Shown: positions 20,636 to 29,035 of the stretch, piece after piece
Layout: each line of letters starts with the position of its first letter
How positions within the stretch are numbered: the stretch's first letter is position 1
Assembly: GCA_964611805.1 (NCBI GenBank)
Contig: CAZTBG010000026.1
Location: forward strand, 1 to 29,113
Origin: W589 sp964611805
Lineage (GTDB): Bacteria > Chloroflexota > Dehalococcoidia > Dehalococcoidales > Fen-1064
Reading direction: 5' to 3'
Length of the DNA: 29,113 bases
Notes under the pieces: generated by a model
Seen by the model: only the letters and a program-made list of their open reading frames with translations
Told to the model about the DNA's origin: nothing
Databases searched by the model: none
Position numbers and translations under genes: made by a program

Positions 20636-21352
20636 GTGCACGCTACAATTCAAAAACCGATTGATGAGATTCTGGAGTATTTCAAGCCAGATGAGCGGGT
20701 GTTTGTCGTTGGTTGCGGCAACTGCGCTGCCAAGTGTCATTCTGGTGGAGGACCAGAGACTGAGGAAATGGCAGAACGGCTCAAGCAAAGGGGTGTCAGC
20801 ATTGCCGGCTGGGCTTGCACCGACAACGGGGTGAGCCTGTGTAAACTCGTAGTTACGCAGAAGATGTTGAATGAGCAGCACAAGGTGGAGACTGAACAGG
20901 CAGACTCCTTTCTGATTCTTGCCTGTGGACAGGGTATCCATACTGTCATGGATGCCACCGACGGCGGCATAGTTCATCCCGGGTGCGATACAATCTTTGG
21001 CGGCGAGACCGTTACTGACGACTTTATCACTGAATATTGCTCTCTCTGCGGTGAGTGCATCGTGGAGTATACCGGAGGGCTGTGTCCGGTCACGCTCTGT
21101 GCCAAGAGCCTGCTTAACGGTCCTTGCGGAGGCGCTAAGAACGGGAAGTGTGAGGTGGACAGAAACCGTGATTGCGGCTGGCAGCTTATCTACGACCGGC
21201 TCATAGCACTCAGCCGATTGGATGAGATGGAGAAATACAAGATGCCCAAGAACAACTCCAGGTGGAGCCGACCACGTTCCCTGACTATCGGTGAGGGAGA
21301 GGCAACCTTCAAGTCCCTCTCTGGTGAACGAAAGGTCGCCAGCCACGCATAG
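20636..21352 (+). CDS. metV: MetV: zinc/Fe-S protein partner of methylenetetrahydrofolate reductase
   Basis: This 238-residue protein matches the MetV family (MTHFR C-terminal-like, PF12225), the small partner of MetF in acetogens and related anaerobes. The N-terminal half carries VGCGNCAAKC (C27, C30, C34), C61 and C69. The C-terminal half carries CSLCGEC, GLCPVTLC, GPCGGAKNGKC and DCGW. MetV supports electron transfer to, or stability of, MetF in the methyl branch of the Wood-Ljungdahl pathway. The start is a GTG with AGGAGG eight bases upstream. metF follows 36 bases later. Its promoter is covered by a CsoR/CstR-type operator. Confidence 0.9.
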   Translation: MHATIQKPIDEILEYFKPDERVFVVGCGNCAAKCHSGGGPETEEMAERLKQRGVSIAGWACTDNGVSLCKLVVTQKMLNEQHKVETEQADSFLILACGQGIHTVMDATDGGIVHPGCDTIFGGETVTDDFITEYCSLCGECIVEYTGGLCPVTLCAKSLLNGPCGGAKNGKCEVDRNRDCGWQLIYDRLIALSRLDEMEKYKMPKNNSRWSRPRSLTIGEGEATFKSLSGERKVASHA

Positions 21353-21388
21353 ACCAATGCCGACTTTAAACGAGGAGCAGGGTGAAAA

Positions 21389-22297
21389 ATGAGTAAACTA
21401 AAACAGGCAGTGGAAAGCGGACAATTTGTGGTCACAGGAGAAATCGGACCACCCAAGGGGGTTGCTCTAGATAAATGCCTTCATGATGCAGAGACGCTGC
21501 GGGACTATGTCACCGCTATCAATGTCACCGACCTGCAGAGTGCCATAATGCGCATCGGCTCACTGGCCGTTTCTGCCAAGCTGGTTGAGCGAGGCCTGGA
21601 GCCAATCTACCAGCTTACCTGTCGTGACCGTAACCGGCTGGCACTTCAGTCGGACCTACTCAGTGCGTGGGCACTGGGGATAGAGAATGTGCTGTGCCTC
21701 ACTGGTGACCATCCCGCACTGGGTGACCATACTGAAGCGAAACCGGTTTATGACCTCGACTCAGTGCAACTGCTCAAGGCAGCCAGCACGTTAAACCAAG
21801 GGTATGATATGGCAGATCATGAACTGGAAAGCGTGCCCGACTTCCTCCTGGGCGCAGTGGTGACGCCGGGTGCGGAACCCCTGGAGCCGCAGATAATCAA
21901 GATGAAAAAGAAGATTGAGGCTGGAGCCAGGTTCTTCCAGACGCAGGCCATCTACGAGCCGGAGAAGTTCGAGCACTTCATGAATCAGGTGCAGGGCTTC
22001 AACATACCTGTTATCGCTGGAATCGTGATACTCAAGAGCGCTGGTATGGCCAAATTTATGAATGAGAACGTAGCTGGTATCAGTGTTCCCGAGGCCATCA
22101 TTCAGGAGATGGAAGAGACAAAGAAGGAGGACCGCAGGAAGAAGGCGGTAGAAATCAGCGCACGGACCATCCGACAGGTCAAGCCGCTCTGCCAGGGAGT
22201 CCACATTATGCCGCTGGGATGGGACGAACTTATACCTAAGGTCATTAGCGAGGCGGAACTCGGCCGGGAGGTGAGAGCTTTAAGTGGGGAGGGGTAA
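21389..22297 (+). CDS. metF: 5,10-methylenetetrahydrofolate reductase MetF
   Basis: This 302-residue TIM-barrel flavoprotein reduces methylene-THF to methyl-THF. Family segments include the N-terminal TGEIGPPKG (catalytic Glu strand), the NVTDLQSA strand, LCLTGDHPALGDH, a GARFFQTQAIYE motif and IPVIAGIVIL. It follows metV, so it is expected to work in the MetFV complex in the methyl branch of CO2 fixation or acetogenesis rather than only in methionine synthesis. GAGGAGCAGG precedes the ATG. No RnfC2-like electron-transfer subunit is adjacent. Confidence 0.95.
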   Translation: MSKLKQAVESGQFVVTGEIGPPKGVALDKCLHDAETLRDYVTAINVTDLQSAIMRIGSLAVSAKLVERGLEPIYQLTCRDRNRLALQSDLLSAWALGIENVLCLTGDHPALGDHTEAKPVYDLDSVQLLKAASTLNQGYDMADHELESVPDFLLGAVVTPGAEPLEPQIIKMKKKIEAGARFFQTQAIYEPEKFEHFMNQVQGFNIPVIAGIVILKSAGMAKFMNENVAGISVPEAIIQEMEETKKEDRRKKAVEISARTIRQVKPLCQGVHIMPLGWDELIPKVISEAELGREVRALSGEG

Positions 22298-22299
22298 CG

Positions 22300-22537
22300 C
22301 CAACGGGCAGGTCTATATACAAGATTCCACTGGTGGATGACGACCCAGACTTTGTTACCGCAACAAAGACAGTTCTGGAGTCAAGGTCTGATTACACGTT
22401 GTTCACCGCCAGCGATGGCGTTTTCGCTATGTCGACTGTAAAGACTGAGAGACCTGATAATCTTGGATGTGCTCATGCCCTTTGAAGGTGGGTTCACAGC
22501 AGCCAGAAAGCTGAGAGCTGCCCCCGAATTAGGCTAA
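22300..22537 (+). pseudogene. Broken response-regulator receiver domain
   Basis: The first frame reads KIPLVDDDPDFVTATKTVLE from 22321, the normal start of a receiver domain with its acidic pocket. It continues to TERPD and then goes out of frame, ending at TGA. In a shifted frame the sequence resumes as ILDVLMPFEGGFTAARKLRAAPELG (phosphoacceptor Asp in ILDV) and stops at TAA 22535. Two bases appear to be lost between the parts, and the last third of the domain is missing. There is no start codon near the beginning. It is a decayed gene directly after metF. Confidence 0.8.
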
Positions 22538-22594
22538 ATTCCAATACTTCTGTAGCCGGCAAAAAAACCAAGCTTGTGTATTATATTAATTGAC

Positions 22595-23284
22595 ATGGCG
22601 CGATTACCGGGTAAATACAATCGAACACATCTTTCTCCCTTCGACAACCTGGCTCAGGAATATGACGCCTGGTTCGATAACGAGGGAAGACTCATCTTCT
22701 CTAGTGAGGTGCAGGCGTTTAGAGAGCTATTACCATTCCTGCCAAAGCCCTGGCTTGAAATAGGTGTGGGCAGCGGACGCTTTGCCCAGGCACTTGGTAT
22801 AGAGACGGGTATTGACCCCTCAGCTAGGCTCGTTGAAATGGCAAAGAAGAGGGGTATAAATGCTCTACTAGGCGAAGGAGAGCAGGAATTCTTTGATGAA
22901 GAATCACTCGGCACTGTCTTTCTAATTGTAACACTGTGTTTTCTTGATTCGCCGCTGGATGTTCTGAAGGAAGCGAACCGCATCCTGATGCGGGGAGGCA
23001 AGATAGTGCTGGGGCTGGTCCTGGAGGAAAGTCCCTGGGGTCGATTTTACCAGCTGAAGAAGGCAGAGGGACACCGCTTCTACAAGTACGCCACTTTCTA
23101 TCGATATGACGACGTGATAAGACTTATGGCTCAGGCAGGTTTTATGAACGAGAGAACTGTCTCGACCCTTTTTCAGAGTCCAGGAGAGGTGAGGGATGTA
23201 GAAGAGTCCAGGGAAGGCTATTTCCCCGATGCCGGGTTTACGATAATTGTAGCCGGAAAAGGGAAGGTGGCTGCCGGGCTATGA
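22595..23284 (+). CDS. SAM-dependent methyltransferase, class I
   Basis: This 229-residue Rossmann-fold methyltransferase of the Methyltransf_11 type shows motif I LEIGVGSGRFAQAL (SAM binding), an acidic residue after GIDPS, and a motif with LCFLDSPLDVLKEANRILMRGGKIVLG before the C-terminal strands. The substrate cannot be told from the sequence. A GTG at 22574 extends the frame by seven residues; ATG 22595 gives a more natural start. No good ribosome binding site is visible for either. It is the first gene of a small plus-strand run leading into a ferredoxin gene. Confidence 0.85.
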   Translation: MARLPGKYNRTHLSPFDNLAQEYDAWFDNEGRLIFSSEVQAFRELLPFLPKPWLEIGVGSGRFAQALGIETGIDPSARLVEMAKKRGINALLGEGEQEFFDEESLGTVFLIVTLCFLDSPLDVLKEANRILMRGGKIVLGLVLEESPWGRFYQLKKAEGHRFYKYATFYRYDDVIRLMAQAGFMNERTVSTLFQSPGEVRDVEESREGYFPDAGFTIIVAGKGKVAAGL

Positions 23285-23287
23285 ATA

Positions 23288-23635
23288 GTGGACAACACTA
23301 TGAATGAGAATCTTGGGTCGCGAAGTAAACCGATGCTGAGGATAAAGAAAAGCCTATGCCTCGGCTGTGGGCTGTGTGTCGAAAGCTGCCCTCGGCAGGC
23401 AATTTCGATTGTCGCGACTACGGCTCAAATAAACCAGTACAAATGTAACCAATGCCGCCTCTGCCTTGAAGCCTGTCCGCAAGGGGCAATAGTAGAGAGT
23501 CGCCCCGTCTCGGAGGCAGAGCTGGCAATCACGGTTGGTTCGCTAAAGCAAACGGCTGACGACCTCATGAAACGCATTGAAAAGCTCAAGCGACAGAACA
23601 CTACAACAAACAGGGGTAATTCAAGGAGGGTATGA
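23288..23635 (+). CDS. 2[4Fe-4S] ferredoxin
   Basis: This 115-residue protein has two classical cluster motifs, C24-x2-C27-x2-C30-x3-C34-P and C53-x2-C56-x2-C59-x3-C63-P. A helical, charged C-terminal extension (about 75-115) is not found in minimal clostridial-type ferredoxins and may mediate docking. It is cytoplasmic, with no signal peptide. The start is a GTG three bases after the methyltransferase stop; ATG at 23300 is an alternative. It overlaps the thioredoxin gene by four bases, so the two are probably translated together. Confidence 0.9.
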   Translation: MDNTMNENLGSRSKPMLRIKKSLCLGCGLCVESCPRQAISIVATTAQINQYKCNQCRLCLEACPQGAIVESRPVSEAELAITVGSLKQTADDLMKRIEKLKRQNTTTNRGNSRRV

Positions 23636-23955
23636 TGGTAACCGAAATTAACGACCAGAACTTTGAAAGCGAAGTCATCAAATGTGCCATACCTGTGGTG
23701 GTCGATTTCTGGGCGCCCTGGTGTGGGCCGTGTCGTCTGATTGCGCCGGTAACCGAGAAGTTATCGGAGGAATACGCTAACAAGGTAAAATTCTGCAAGC
23801 TCAACGTGGATGAAAATCCAGAGATGTCCCAGAAATATCGGGTGATGAGCATACCACTGCTGCTCTTATTTAAAGACGGGCAGCAGGTTGATGGTATCCT
23901 GGGTGCAGTGCCAGAAAGCATAATTCAGCCGAAAATCAAGGCATTACTCTCGTAA
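23632..23955 (+). CDS. trxA: Thioredoxin
   Basis: This 107-residue classical thioredoxin has DFWAPWCGPC (active cysteines C31 and C34), the LNVDENP strand, the cis-proline in MSIPLLLLF and a C-terminal helix. It is cytoplasmic, with no signal peptide, so it is not a CcmG-type periplasmic thioredoxin. AAGGAGGGT lies just before the ATG, and an adjacent second ATG is also possible. It overlaps the ferredoxin stop by four bases. Its redox partner may be ferredoxin-dependent, but no thioredoxin reductase is encoded nearby apart from the flavoprotein at 24305. Confidence 0.95.
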   Translation: MMVTEINDQNFESEVIKCAIPVVVDFWAPWCGPCRLIAPVTEKLSEEYANKVKFCKLNVDENPEMSQKYRVMSIPLLLLFKDGQQVDGILGAVPESIIQPKIKALLS

Positions 23956-23974
23956 TCCGCAGGGAGCAGGGAAA

Positions 23975-24274
23975 GTGGCCGACTTCAACGACATAGATGA
24001 GGCACGAAGACTGCTTGGGCTGGGCGAGGCAGCGACGCTCAAGGAGATTAAAAGCGCCTACCGCAGGCTGTCTCATCGTCATCACCCCGATAAACACGGC
24101 GGTGATGATGGAGAAGATGATTTGATGATGAAGAAATTGAACCAGGCGTACAAGCTGCTATTGGATTACTGCAACGACTACAGGTACAGCTTCAGAGAGG
24201 AAGACATAGGTAGGACCTATCCCTACGAGGAACACATGAGAAAGTGGCAAGACAAGTGGTTCCATAGTATTTAG
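23975..24274 (+). CDS. Small J-domain protein
   Basis: This 99-residue protein has an N-terminal J-domain (about 5-70) with the HPD tripeptide at 37-39 and the helix-II YRRLSHRHHPDKH pattern. It would stimulate an Hsp70 (DnaK). It lacks the G/F region, zinc finger and C-terminal substrate domains of DnaJ, so it is a specialised co-chaperone. The tail has RTYPYEEHMRKWQDKW, which resembles no domain I know. The GTG start has AGGGAG upstream. It sits between thioredoxin and the flavoprotein, so its client may be one of these redox proteins (inference). Confidence 0.85.
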   Translation: MADFNDIDEARRLLGLGEAATLKEIKSAYRRLSHRHHPDKHGGDDGEDDLMMKKLNQAYKLLLDYCNDYRYSFREEDIGRTYPYEEHMRKWQDKWFHSI

Positions 24275-24304
24275 GACAGGTGAATTTTATTACTGGAGGT
24301 GAGA

Positions 24305-25642
24305 ATGAAAGTTTGTATTGTGGGTGCCGGAGACGGCGGCTCAACAGCAGCAATTCAGATTCGGCGCCTGGACAGTGAGGCGCAAATTGATATCTTCAGT
24401 AGTAGGGCCAGTCTGGGCTGTCCACCCTGTGAGATGCCTCTGGTGCTTGGCGGGACTATCGCCACCTGGGACGAACTCATTCGTGGCTTTCGGGAGCTTT
24501 CTTTCTGGGAGAGAAGAAATGCAGGTGTCCACCTGAATAGCCGTGTCACCGATATTAACAGACAGGAAAAGTGCATCGTCGCCGATGGCAAGAAGTACAG
24601 CTACGACAAGCTGATTCTGGCCCTGGGTGCTGTCCCGGTCATTCCTTCTGTGCCGGGACTGGACGGCGAAAACGAGTTTTCCCTGAGCACCGATATAGCG
24701 GATGGCATCGCTCTGAACGATGCTATTGCCCGGTCTACTGAAGCAGCCGTTATCGGTGGAGGGTCTATCGGGCTGGAAATTGCCAATGCACTTAAGGCGA
24801 GAGGTTATAGCAAAGTGTATCTGCTCGTTAGGGCAGGAATCATGCGAGCCTATCTAGACGAGGATATGGCAGAAAGAATTAGAGAGGTGCTTACGCAGAA
24901 TGGGGTGGAGTTGATACTGCCGGCCAGGATAGAGAGCATGGCCACAAAAGGGAACAGGAAGCACATCGAACTTTCTGATGGGGAAGTAGACGTGGACTTC
25001 ATCTTCTTTGCCACTGGTGCCAGACCCAATGTAGAGCTGGTCCAAAAAGCCGGACTAAAGATTGGTGAAACGGGTGCCGTAGTGGTCAACCAGCATCTGC
25101 AGACCAGCGACCCCGATATTTATGCCATCGGTGACTGCATGGAAAACTGGGATGTCGTTACCGGCTCGAAGAGGCAGCACCAGCTGGCTGCCAATGCTAT
25201 CAGAACTGGCTATATAGCTGGCAGAAATGCGGCCTCCGATAATCAACTGACCTACGAAGGCACAGCGATGCCGTTCGTCACCAATGTGTTCGGCCACCAG
25301 ATAGGAACGGTCGGTTTTACCGAGAGGGAGGCGAGAGAAAAGGGCCTGGAAGCGGTCTCTGTTGCGGTGGATACAGCCCGACTCAGGGACAGATTTAATG
25401 GCAAGCCGGCGCACTACAAGCTCATCGCTGATGCGAAGACGAAGACACTCGTCGGGGCACAAATAATCTCTGAGGAAATAGTGTCGGGGACAGTCGACAA
25501 GCTGGCTGTAGCTATCGCCTGCCATATGCCGTTGACGAAGCTGGTGCAGATTGATAGCTGTTACTCACCCCATGTGCAGGAAGACCAGATTGCAGCACCT
25601 TTACACCGGTTGATAGATAAACTCGGGGCAGGAAGTGTCTGA
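24305..25642 (+). CDS. FAD/NAD(P)-dependent CoA-disulfide-reductase-like oxidoreductase
   Basis: This 445-residue flavoprotein has an FAD-binding GAGDGGSTAA (7-16), an NAD(P)-binding VIGGGSIGLEIANAL, the second FAD motif DIYAIGDC and a C-terminal dimerisation domain. That is the order of the CoADR/Nox/persulfide-reductase family. In that family the active-site cysteine precedes GLPYYIGG; here it is C42 before EMPLVLGG. An additional cysteine makes a CPPC pair (C39, C42), hinting at a dithiol mechanism instead of a CoA mixed disulfide. Likely substrates are CoA disulfides, polysulfide or CoA-persulfide. ATG 24305 is chosen because GGAGGT is directly upstream; the GTG at 24299 overlaps it. Confidence 0.88.
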   Translation: MKVCIVGAGDGGSTAAIQIRRLDSEAQIDIFSSRASLGCPPCEMPLVLGGTIATWDELIRGFRELSFWERRNAGVHLNSRVTDINRQEKCIVADGKKYSYDKLILALGAVPVIPSVPGLDGENEFSLSTDIADGIALNDAIARSTEAAVIGGGSIGLEIANALKARGYSKVYLLVRAGIMRAYLDEDMAERIREVLTQNGVELILPARIESMATKGNRKHIELSDGEVDVDFIFFATGARPNVELVQKAGLKIGETGAVVVNQHLQTSDPDIYAIGDCMENWDVVTGSKRQHQLAANAIRTGYIAGRNAASDNQLTYEGTAMPFVTNVFGHQIGTVGFTEREAREKGLEAVSVAVDTARLRDRFNGKPAHYKLIADAKTKTLVGAQIISEEIVSGTVDKLAVAIACHMPLTKLVQIDSCYSPHVQEDQIAAPLHRLIDKLGAGSV

Positions 25643-25851
25643 TGGAGAAGGTGTCGTTGCCAGCCAGCTGCCCGGTGTGTGGTAACCCGATGGTTGGCGA
25701 ACATAACGTGATTACGGCGCATTCCTCAGGACAAGCCGTGCCACTGGATGAGCTCCTCATCTCTGGCCACGCACCCGGTAACACCCCTGGCGTCCTGCTG
25801 GGCCAGGAAAATAGCCGCCTTGACCATCTTTTCGGGACCAACCAACCGTGA
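25642..25851 (+). CDS. Possible small zinc-ribbon protein (doubtful)
   Basis: This 69-residue frame starts at an ATG overlapping the flavoprotein stop (TGATG). Its first residues contain CPVCGNPMVGEH, a zinc-ribbon-like half-site. From 25726 onward it runs antisense to the well-supported SDR gene, so the second half may be only a shadow. Translational coupling and the CxxC motif are the only support. Confidence 0.3.
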   Translation: MEKVSLPASCPVCGNPMVGEHNVITAHSSGQAVPLDELLISGHAPGNTPGVLLGQENSRLDHLFGTNQP

Positions 25852-26493
25852 CTTATCGTAGTCGGGTGGTAAATTGAATACATACCCTTCTGTAGCTACT
25901 CCCTGCGCCGGCTTGTAGCAGTTGACAGCGACGTTGTACTGACCAAGCTCTGCCGCCAGCGCGCAAGAGAAATGCTCAATCGCCGCCTTAGCCGTGCCAT
26001 AGGCTACGCCAGTGACACTTCGGACCCTGCTATCGGCTGCTCCCGAACTGGTGTTTATGATACTGCCGCTCCTCTGTTTCATCATTGTGGGAAGGACAGC
26101 CTTGGTACAAAGGAAAGTCCCCAAAAGGTTAACACCTATGACAAGATTCCAGCGCCTGGTCGTCGTCTCAGTAAATGGGCCAGGGGCAGCCACCGCTGCG
26201 TTGTTTACCAGGATATCTATCTTACCCCACTCATTCAATACCTTCTGCACCATAGCCTGTACCTCATCCTCCACCAGGATATTAGTTTTTATTGCCAGAG
26301 CTTTGCCACCCGCAGCTGTGACTTCATCAGCAGTTTCAAGAATTGTCCCAGTTAAGCCAGACTTGAGCTGCTCCACTGTCCGTGCGGCAATTGCTACGCA
26401 AGCCCCCTCCTTGGCAAATCCGATAGCGACAGCCTTACCGATGCCCCTGCTGGCCCCTGTAATTATTGCGACTTTGCCATCAAGCTTTCCCAT
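25726..26493 (-). CDS. Short-chain dehydrogenase/reductase
   Basis: This 255-residue Rossmann-fold oxidoreductase has the cofactor motif TGASRGIG (TGxxxGxG), the NNAA motif (LVNNAAVAAPG), the catalytic serine in INTSSGAA and YGTAK (YxxxK). The residues after the second strand (AIAARTVEQ) suggest NADP(H) preference, a weak inference. The substrate is unknown. The start at 26493 has AAAGGAG nearby; the frame extends to 26562, but that extension has no family resemblance. It is transcribed toward the flavoprotein gene, and its last 126 bases overlap a small opposite-strand frame. Confidence 0.93.
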   Translation of the reverse strand: MGKLDGKVAIITGASRGIGKAVAIGFAKEGACVAIAARTVEQLKSGLTGTILETADEVTAAGGKALAIKTNILVEDEVQAMVQKVLNEWGKIDILVNNAAVAAPGPFTETTTRRWNLVIGVNLLGTFLCTKAVLPTMMKQRSGSIINTSSGAADSRVRSVTGVAYGTAKAAIEHFSCALAAELGQYNVAVNCYKPAQGVATEGYVFNLPPDYDKSRLVGPEKMVKAAIFLAQQDARGVTGCVARDEELIQWHGLS

Positions 26494-26558
26494 AATATTC
26501 TCCTTTCTTCCTGAGTACTTACCAGGCTGTAGGACTGTACCACAGGAAATCGGGCATG

Positions 26559-27035
26559 TCAAAAACGGTACTTGTGGGGTCTTATGTTAGTTGCGCTCAA
26601 TATGTGCTCTACTGGTATTCCTCTTGCTACCAAAGCGTCAGCAATTAAAGAACGATGACAACGCCAGGGCACAGCTTCAGCACACATCAAGACGACTGTC
26701 TCCTCACGTGCCAGCTTTATCAATGCCAGCATATTTTCCTCGAATTCGTATGTTTGCATGTAATCAGCAAATCCTCGAAAGCTGGCATTACGCCAGAACT
26801 GGTTTGGTGAGTTGGCTCGTGGGCGACGCAGCCCCCCAAGGCCCGGCATATGCTGATAACCAATCCCCGCTAATCTCAGAGATTCGGGGAGGGTTTCCAT
26901 GTTGAACTGTGGGTTGTGACGTGAACGAGGGATTGTACGAATGTCTATTACCTTTGTGACACCATTTAACTTCAGCAGGTCGATAAAGTCCTGCAGTATA
27001 CGGGTGGAATGTCCTATAGTAAAAATTTTTCGCAT
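26559..27035 (-). CDS. DUF488 family protein
   Basis: This protein of about 158 residues starts MRKIFTIGHSTR, the typical DUF488 opening. It has VIDIRTIPRSRHNPQFN, the conserved YQHMPGLGGLR segment and the C-terminal motif CAEAVPWRCHRSLIADAL with two cysteines flanking the helix. The biochemical function of the family is unknown. The frame can extend to a TTG at 27065, but ATG 27035 coincides with the conserved start. It lies just upstream of the SDR on the same strand, possibly in one transcript. Confidence 0.88.
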   Translation of the reverse strand: MRKIFTIGHSTRILQDFIDLLKLNGVTKVIDIRTIPRSRHNPQFNMETLPESLRLAGIGYQHMPGLGGLRRPRANSPNQFWRNASFRGFADYMQTYEFEENMLALIKLAREETVVLMCAEAVPWRCHRSLIADALVARGIPVEHILSATNIRPHKYRF

Positions 27036-27308
27036 ATTATCAGTGACAATCACTTCAGATGCCAAGCTCCGTAAAGGTGGAACAATGGTGAAGGAGCATA
27101 GATAAGCCTACCACGACCACATATACCATCAATTATAACCTTTAACTGCAATAAAAACGTAATCTTTTGCCCTCAGGTCTATGAGTTCTTCACGACTCGT
27201 GCCTTAAGCCAGGACTTGGTTCCGTAACAATTAAGGAAAATGGCACAAGAAGTCGGCAGCAAGGTCCCCCTTGCATCGGGATGACACTTGCTCATAAAGC
27301 GGCTTCTC

Positions 27309-28046
27309 TCAGACAATCCACCTGCGCCTGACGTTGCGCAGACTCAACGCAAATAGAACAATACAGAACGCGCCGAGGATAAGAAAGTCAAGTGTGAAGG
27401 ACATGATATGCTCGCCGTTGACCGCCCCGTGGAGAATGTCGACACCGTAGGTCACGGGTAGTATGTAGGAAAGCGGGCGTAGGAATACCGGTAGCGACAT
27501 GATGGGGAAGAATAGCCCACAAAGGAATATCATCGGGAAGCGGAAAAAATTGGAAAATGTCTGGGCCTCGAAAATCTCGCTTACCGAGACCGCGATGAAG
27601 AGCCCGAGGAAGGTTGATACGATGCCGATGAGGATGATAGCTGGTACAACCAGAGACCACGCGATTCCCGAAAGGTCGGTCAGGAATGCGGCTATAATGA
27701 CCGGGACGAAGGCGTTAACTATCCCAAAAAGGATAGCCCCAGAGGTCTTGGCAAGCATGAGGAGTTCCAGAGAGATGGGTGCCAGAAGCAATCGTTCAAA
27801 AGAACGGCTGCGTTTCTCAAAGGTAATGGTCACCGCCAGCATTGAGGTGGCCCCGAAGAGAATGGAGATGGTCATAACGCCCGGCAGGAGCGTCAGAACA
27901 CTTTCCAGTCCGCTGCCGGACCTGATGAAGAACATGCCTGTCCATGCCAGCGGAAAGATAATTCCCCAGCTGATGTTAGGTGGCTTGAGATAGTATGCCC
28001 GCATATCTTTGGCAAAGATGTTCCAGAAAGCAATCCAGCGTTTCAT
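27309..28046 (-). CDS. ABC-2 type transporter permease
   Basis: This 245-residue integral membrane protein has six predicted helices. It belongs to the ABC-2/DrrB-like family, with a cytoplasmic N terminus (FAKDMRAYYLKPPNISWG) and the family's KRSRSFERLLLAPISLELLMLAKT coupling-helix region. It pairs with the ATPase at 28043, which overlaps its start by four bases (ATGA). The pair should form an exporter whose substrate (drug, lipid or polysaccharide) cannot be deduced. The 243 bases between it and the DUF488 gene hold nothing recognisable. Confidence 0.9.
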   Translation of the reverse strand: MKRWIAFWNIFAKDMRAYYLKPPNISWGIIFPLAWTGMFFIRSGSGLESVLTLLPGVMTISILFGATSMLAVTITFEKRSRSFERLLLAPISLELLMLAKTSGAILFGIVNAFVPVIIAAFLTDLSGIAWSLVVPAIILIGIVSTFLGLFIAVSVSEIFEAQTFSNFFRFPMIFLCGLFFPIMSLPVFLRPLSYILPVTYGVDILHGAVNGEHIMSFTLDFLILGAFCIVLFALSLRNVRRRWIV

Positions 28047-29035
28047 TGATTTCCCCCACCCCCGGCTTTTTCCTTCTCACTTAGCATCAATCCCGCCTCA
28101 ATGCCCGTAACCTGGACGAAAACGTCCTCCAGCGATGGCAGGTGCCGGCGGGCCTCGGTAACCTGAACTCCTCGCTCTTCCAGGAATCGCACCAGGGGGG
28201 CAACATTGACCAGTTCTACCGATTCGACTCGGACCTGTCCCGTAGTACCAGATTGAAACTGATACTGTGGGAAGGCTGAAGCCATTTCTCTGGCTAAGTC
28301 AACCCCGCCACTGGAGACAGAAAGAAGCAGCACGTTTTTGCCTTGAACAGGTTGCAGAAGGTCTGCCGTGCGGTTGGTCCTGACAATCTTCCCGTTTACA
28401 ATGAAAGCAATCCGCTCACAGAGACGCTCGGCCTCCTCGATGTAGTGGGTGGTGAGAAAGACAGTCGTTCCCTGGCGGTGGAGACCAGCGATTATCTGCC
28501 TCACCTGGCGGGCGCTGGCAACATCAATACCCGTAGTTGGCTCGTCAAGAAACAGGATTGGAGGCTGATGGATAATACCGGCAGCAAAGGTTAGCTTACG
28601 CTTCATACCTTTAGAATAGCCGGCGAACTTGCGGTCAGCAGCATCCACGAGTCCGAATGTGCTTAAAAGCTCCCGTGCCCTCTTCTGTCGCTCGTTCTTC
28701 CGCATGCCGTAGAGTGCCGCACAGAAACAAAGATTCTGAAAACCGGAAAGTTCAGGGTAGAGATTGCTCTCATCGGGGACGATACCTATCAGGTGCTGGG
28801 CTGCCTTAGGATTACGGGTACAATCTATGCCACCAATTTTAACCGTACCCGCATCGAGACGTGCCAGTCCCGTGAGCATATTGATAGTAGTGGTCTTGCC
28901 GGCGCCATTGGGTCCTAGAAAGCCAAATAGCTCACCCTGGCTTACCCGAAAACTGATATCATCTACGGCAAGAACTTCGCCGTAGCGCTTGGTAAGCTCT
29001 GATACTTCCACAGCTGGTTGGTTATTTGACTTCAT
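28043..29035 (-). CDS. ABC transporter ATP-binding protein (DrrA-like)
   Basis: This ATPase of about 330 residues has Walker A GPNGAGKTT, signature YSKGMKRKLTFA, Walker B PILFLDEPTTGID and switch His in LTTHY. A C-terminal extension of roughly 90 residues follows, as in DrrA-type exporters. The ATG at 29035 (MKSNNQP) is preferred, with AGGA upstream; the frame stays open to 29092. It is translationally coupled to the permease. It is not the ccm ATPase, since ccmA is at 11664. The remaining bases to the window end contain no further gene. Confidence 0.92.
   Translation of the reverse strand: MKSNNQPAVEVSELTKRYGEVLAVDDISFRVSQGELFGFLGPNGAGKTTTINMLTGLARLDAGTVKIGGIDCTRNPKAAQHLIGIVPDESNLYPELSGFQNLCFCAALYGMRKNERQKRARELLSTFGLVDAADRKFAGYSKGMKRKLTFAAGIIHQPPILFLDEPTTGIDVASARQVRQIIAGLHRQGTTVFLTTHYIEEAERLCERIAFIVNGKIVRTNRTADLLQPVQGKNVLLLSVSSGGVDLAREMASAFPQYQFQSGTTGQVRVESVELVNVAPLVRFLEERGVQVTEARRHLPSLEDVFVQVTGIEAGLMLSEKEKAGGGGNQ

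Noticed and set aside
20606..21346. 246-residue minus-strand frame opposite metV
   Set aside because: metV is supported by cysteine motifs, a good ribosome binding site and metF context; the antisense frame has no recognisable domain.
25055..25525. 156-residue minus-strand frame inside the flavoprotein gene
   Set aside because: Antisense to conserved FAD/NAD-binding sequence and without any family resemblance.
26012..26590. 192-residue plus-strand frame over the SDR gene
   Set aside because: The opposite strand encodes a complete SDR with all motifs; this frame has none.
28043..29035. Second ccm-type haem exporter
   Set aside because: The ATPase has a DrrA-like C-terminal extension and the permease lacks CcmB features; no cytochrome genes are next to it.
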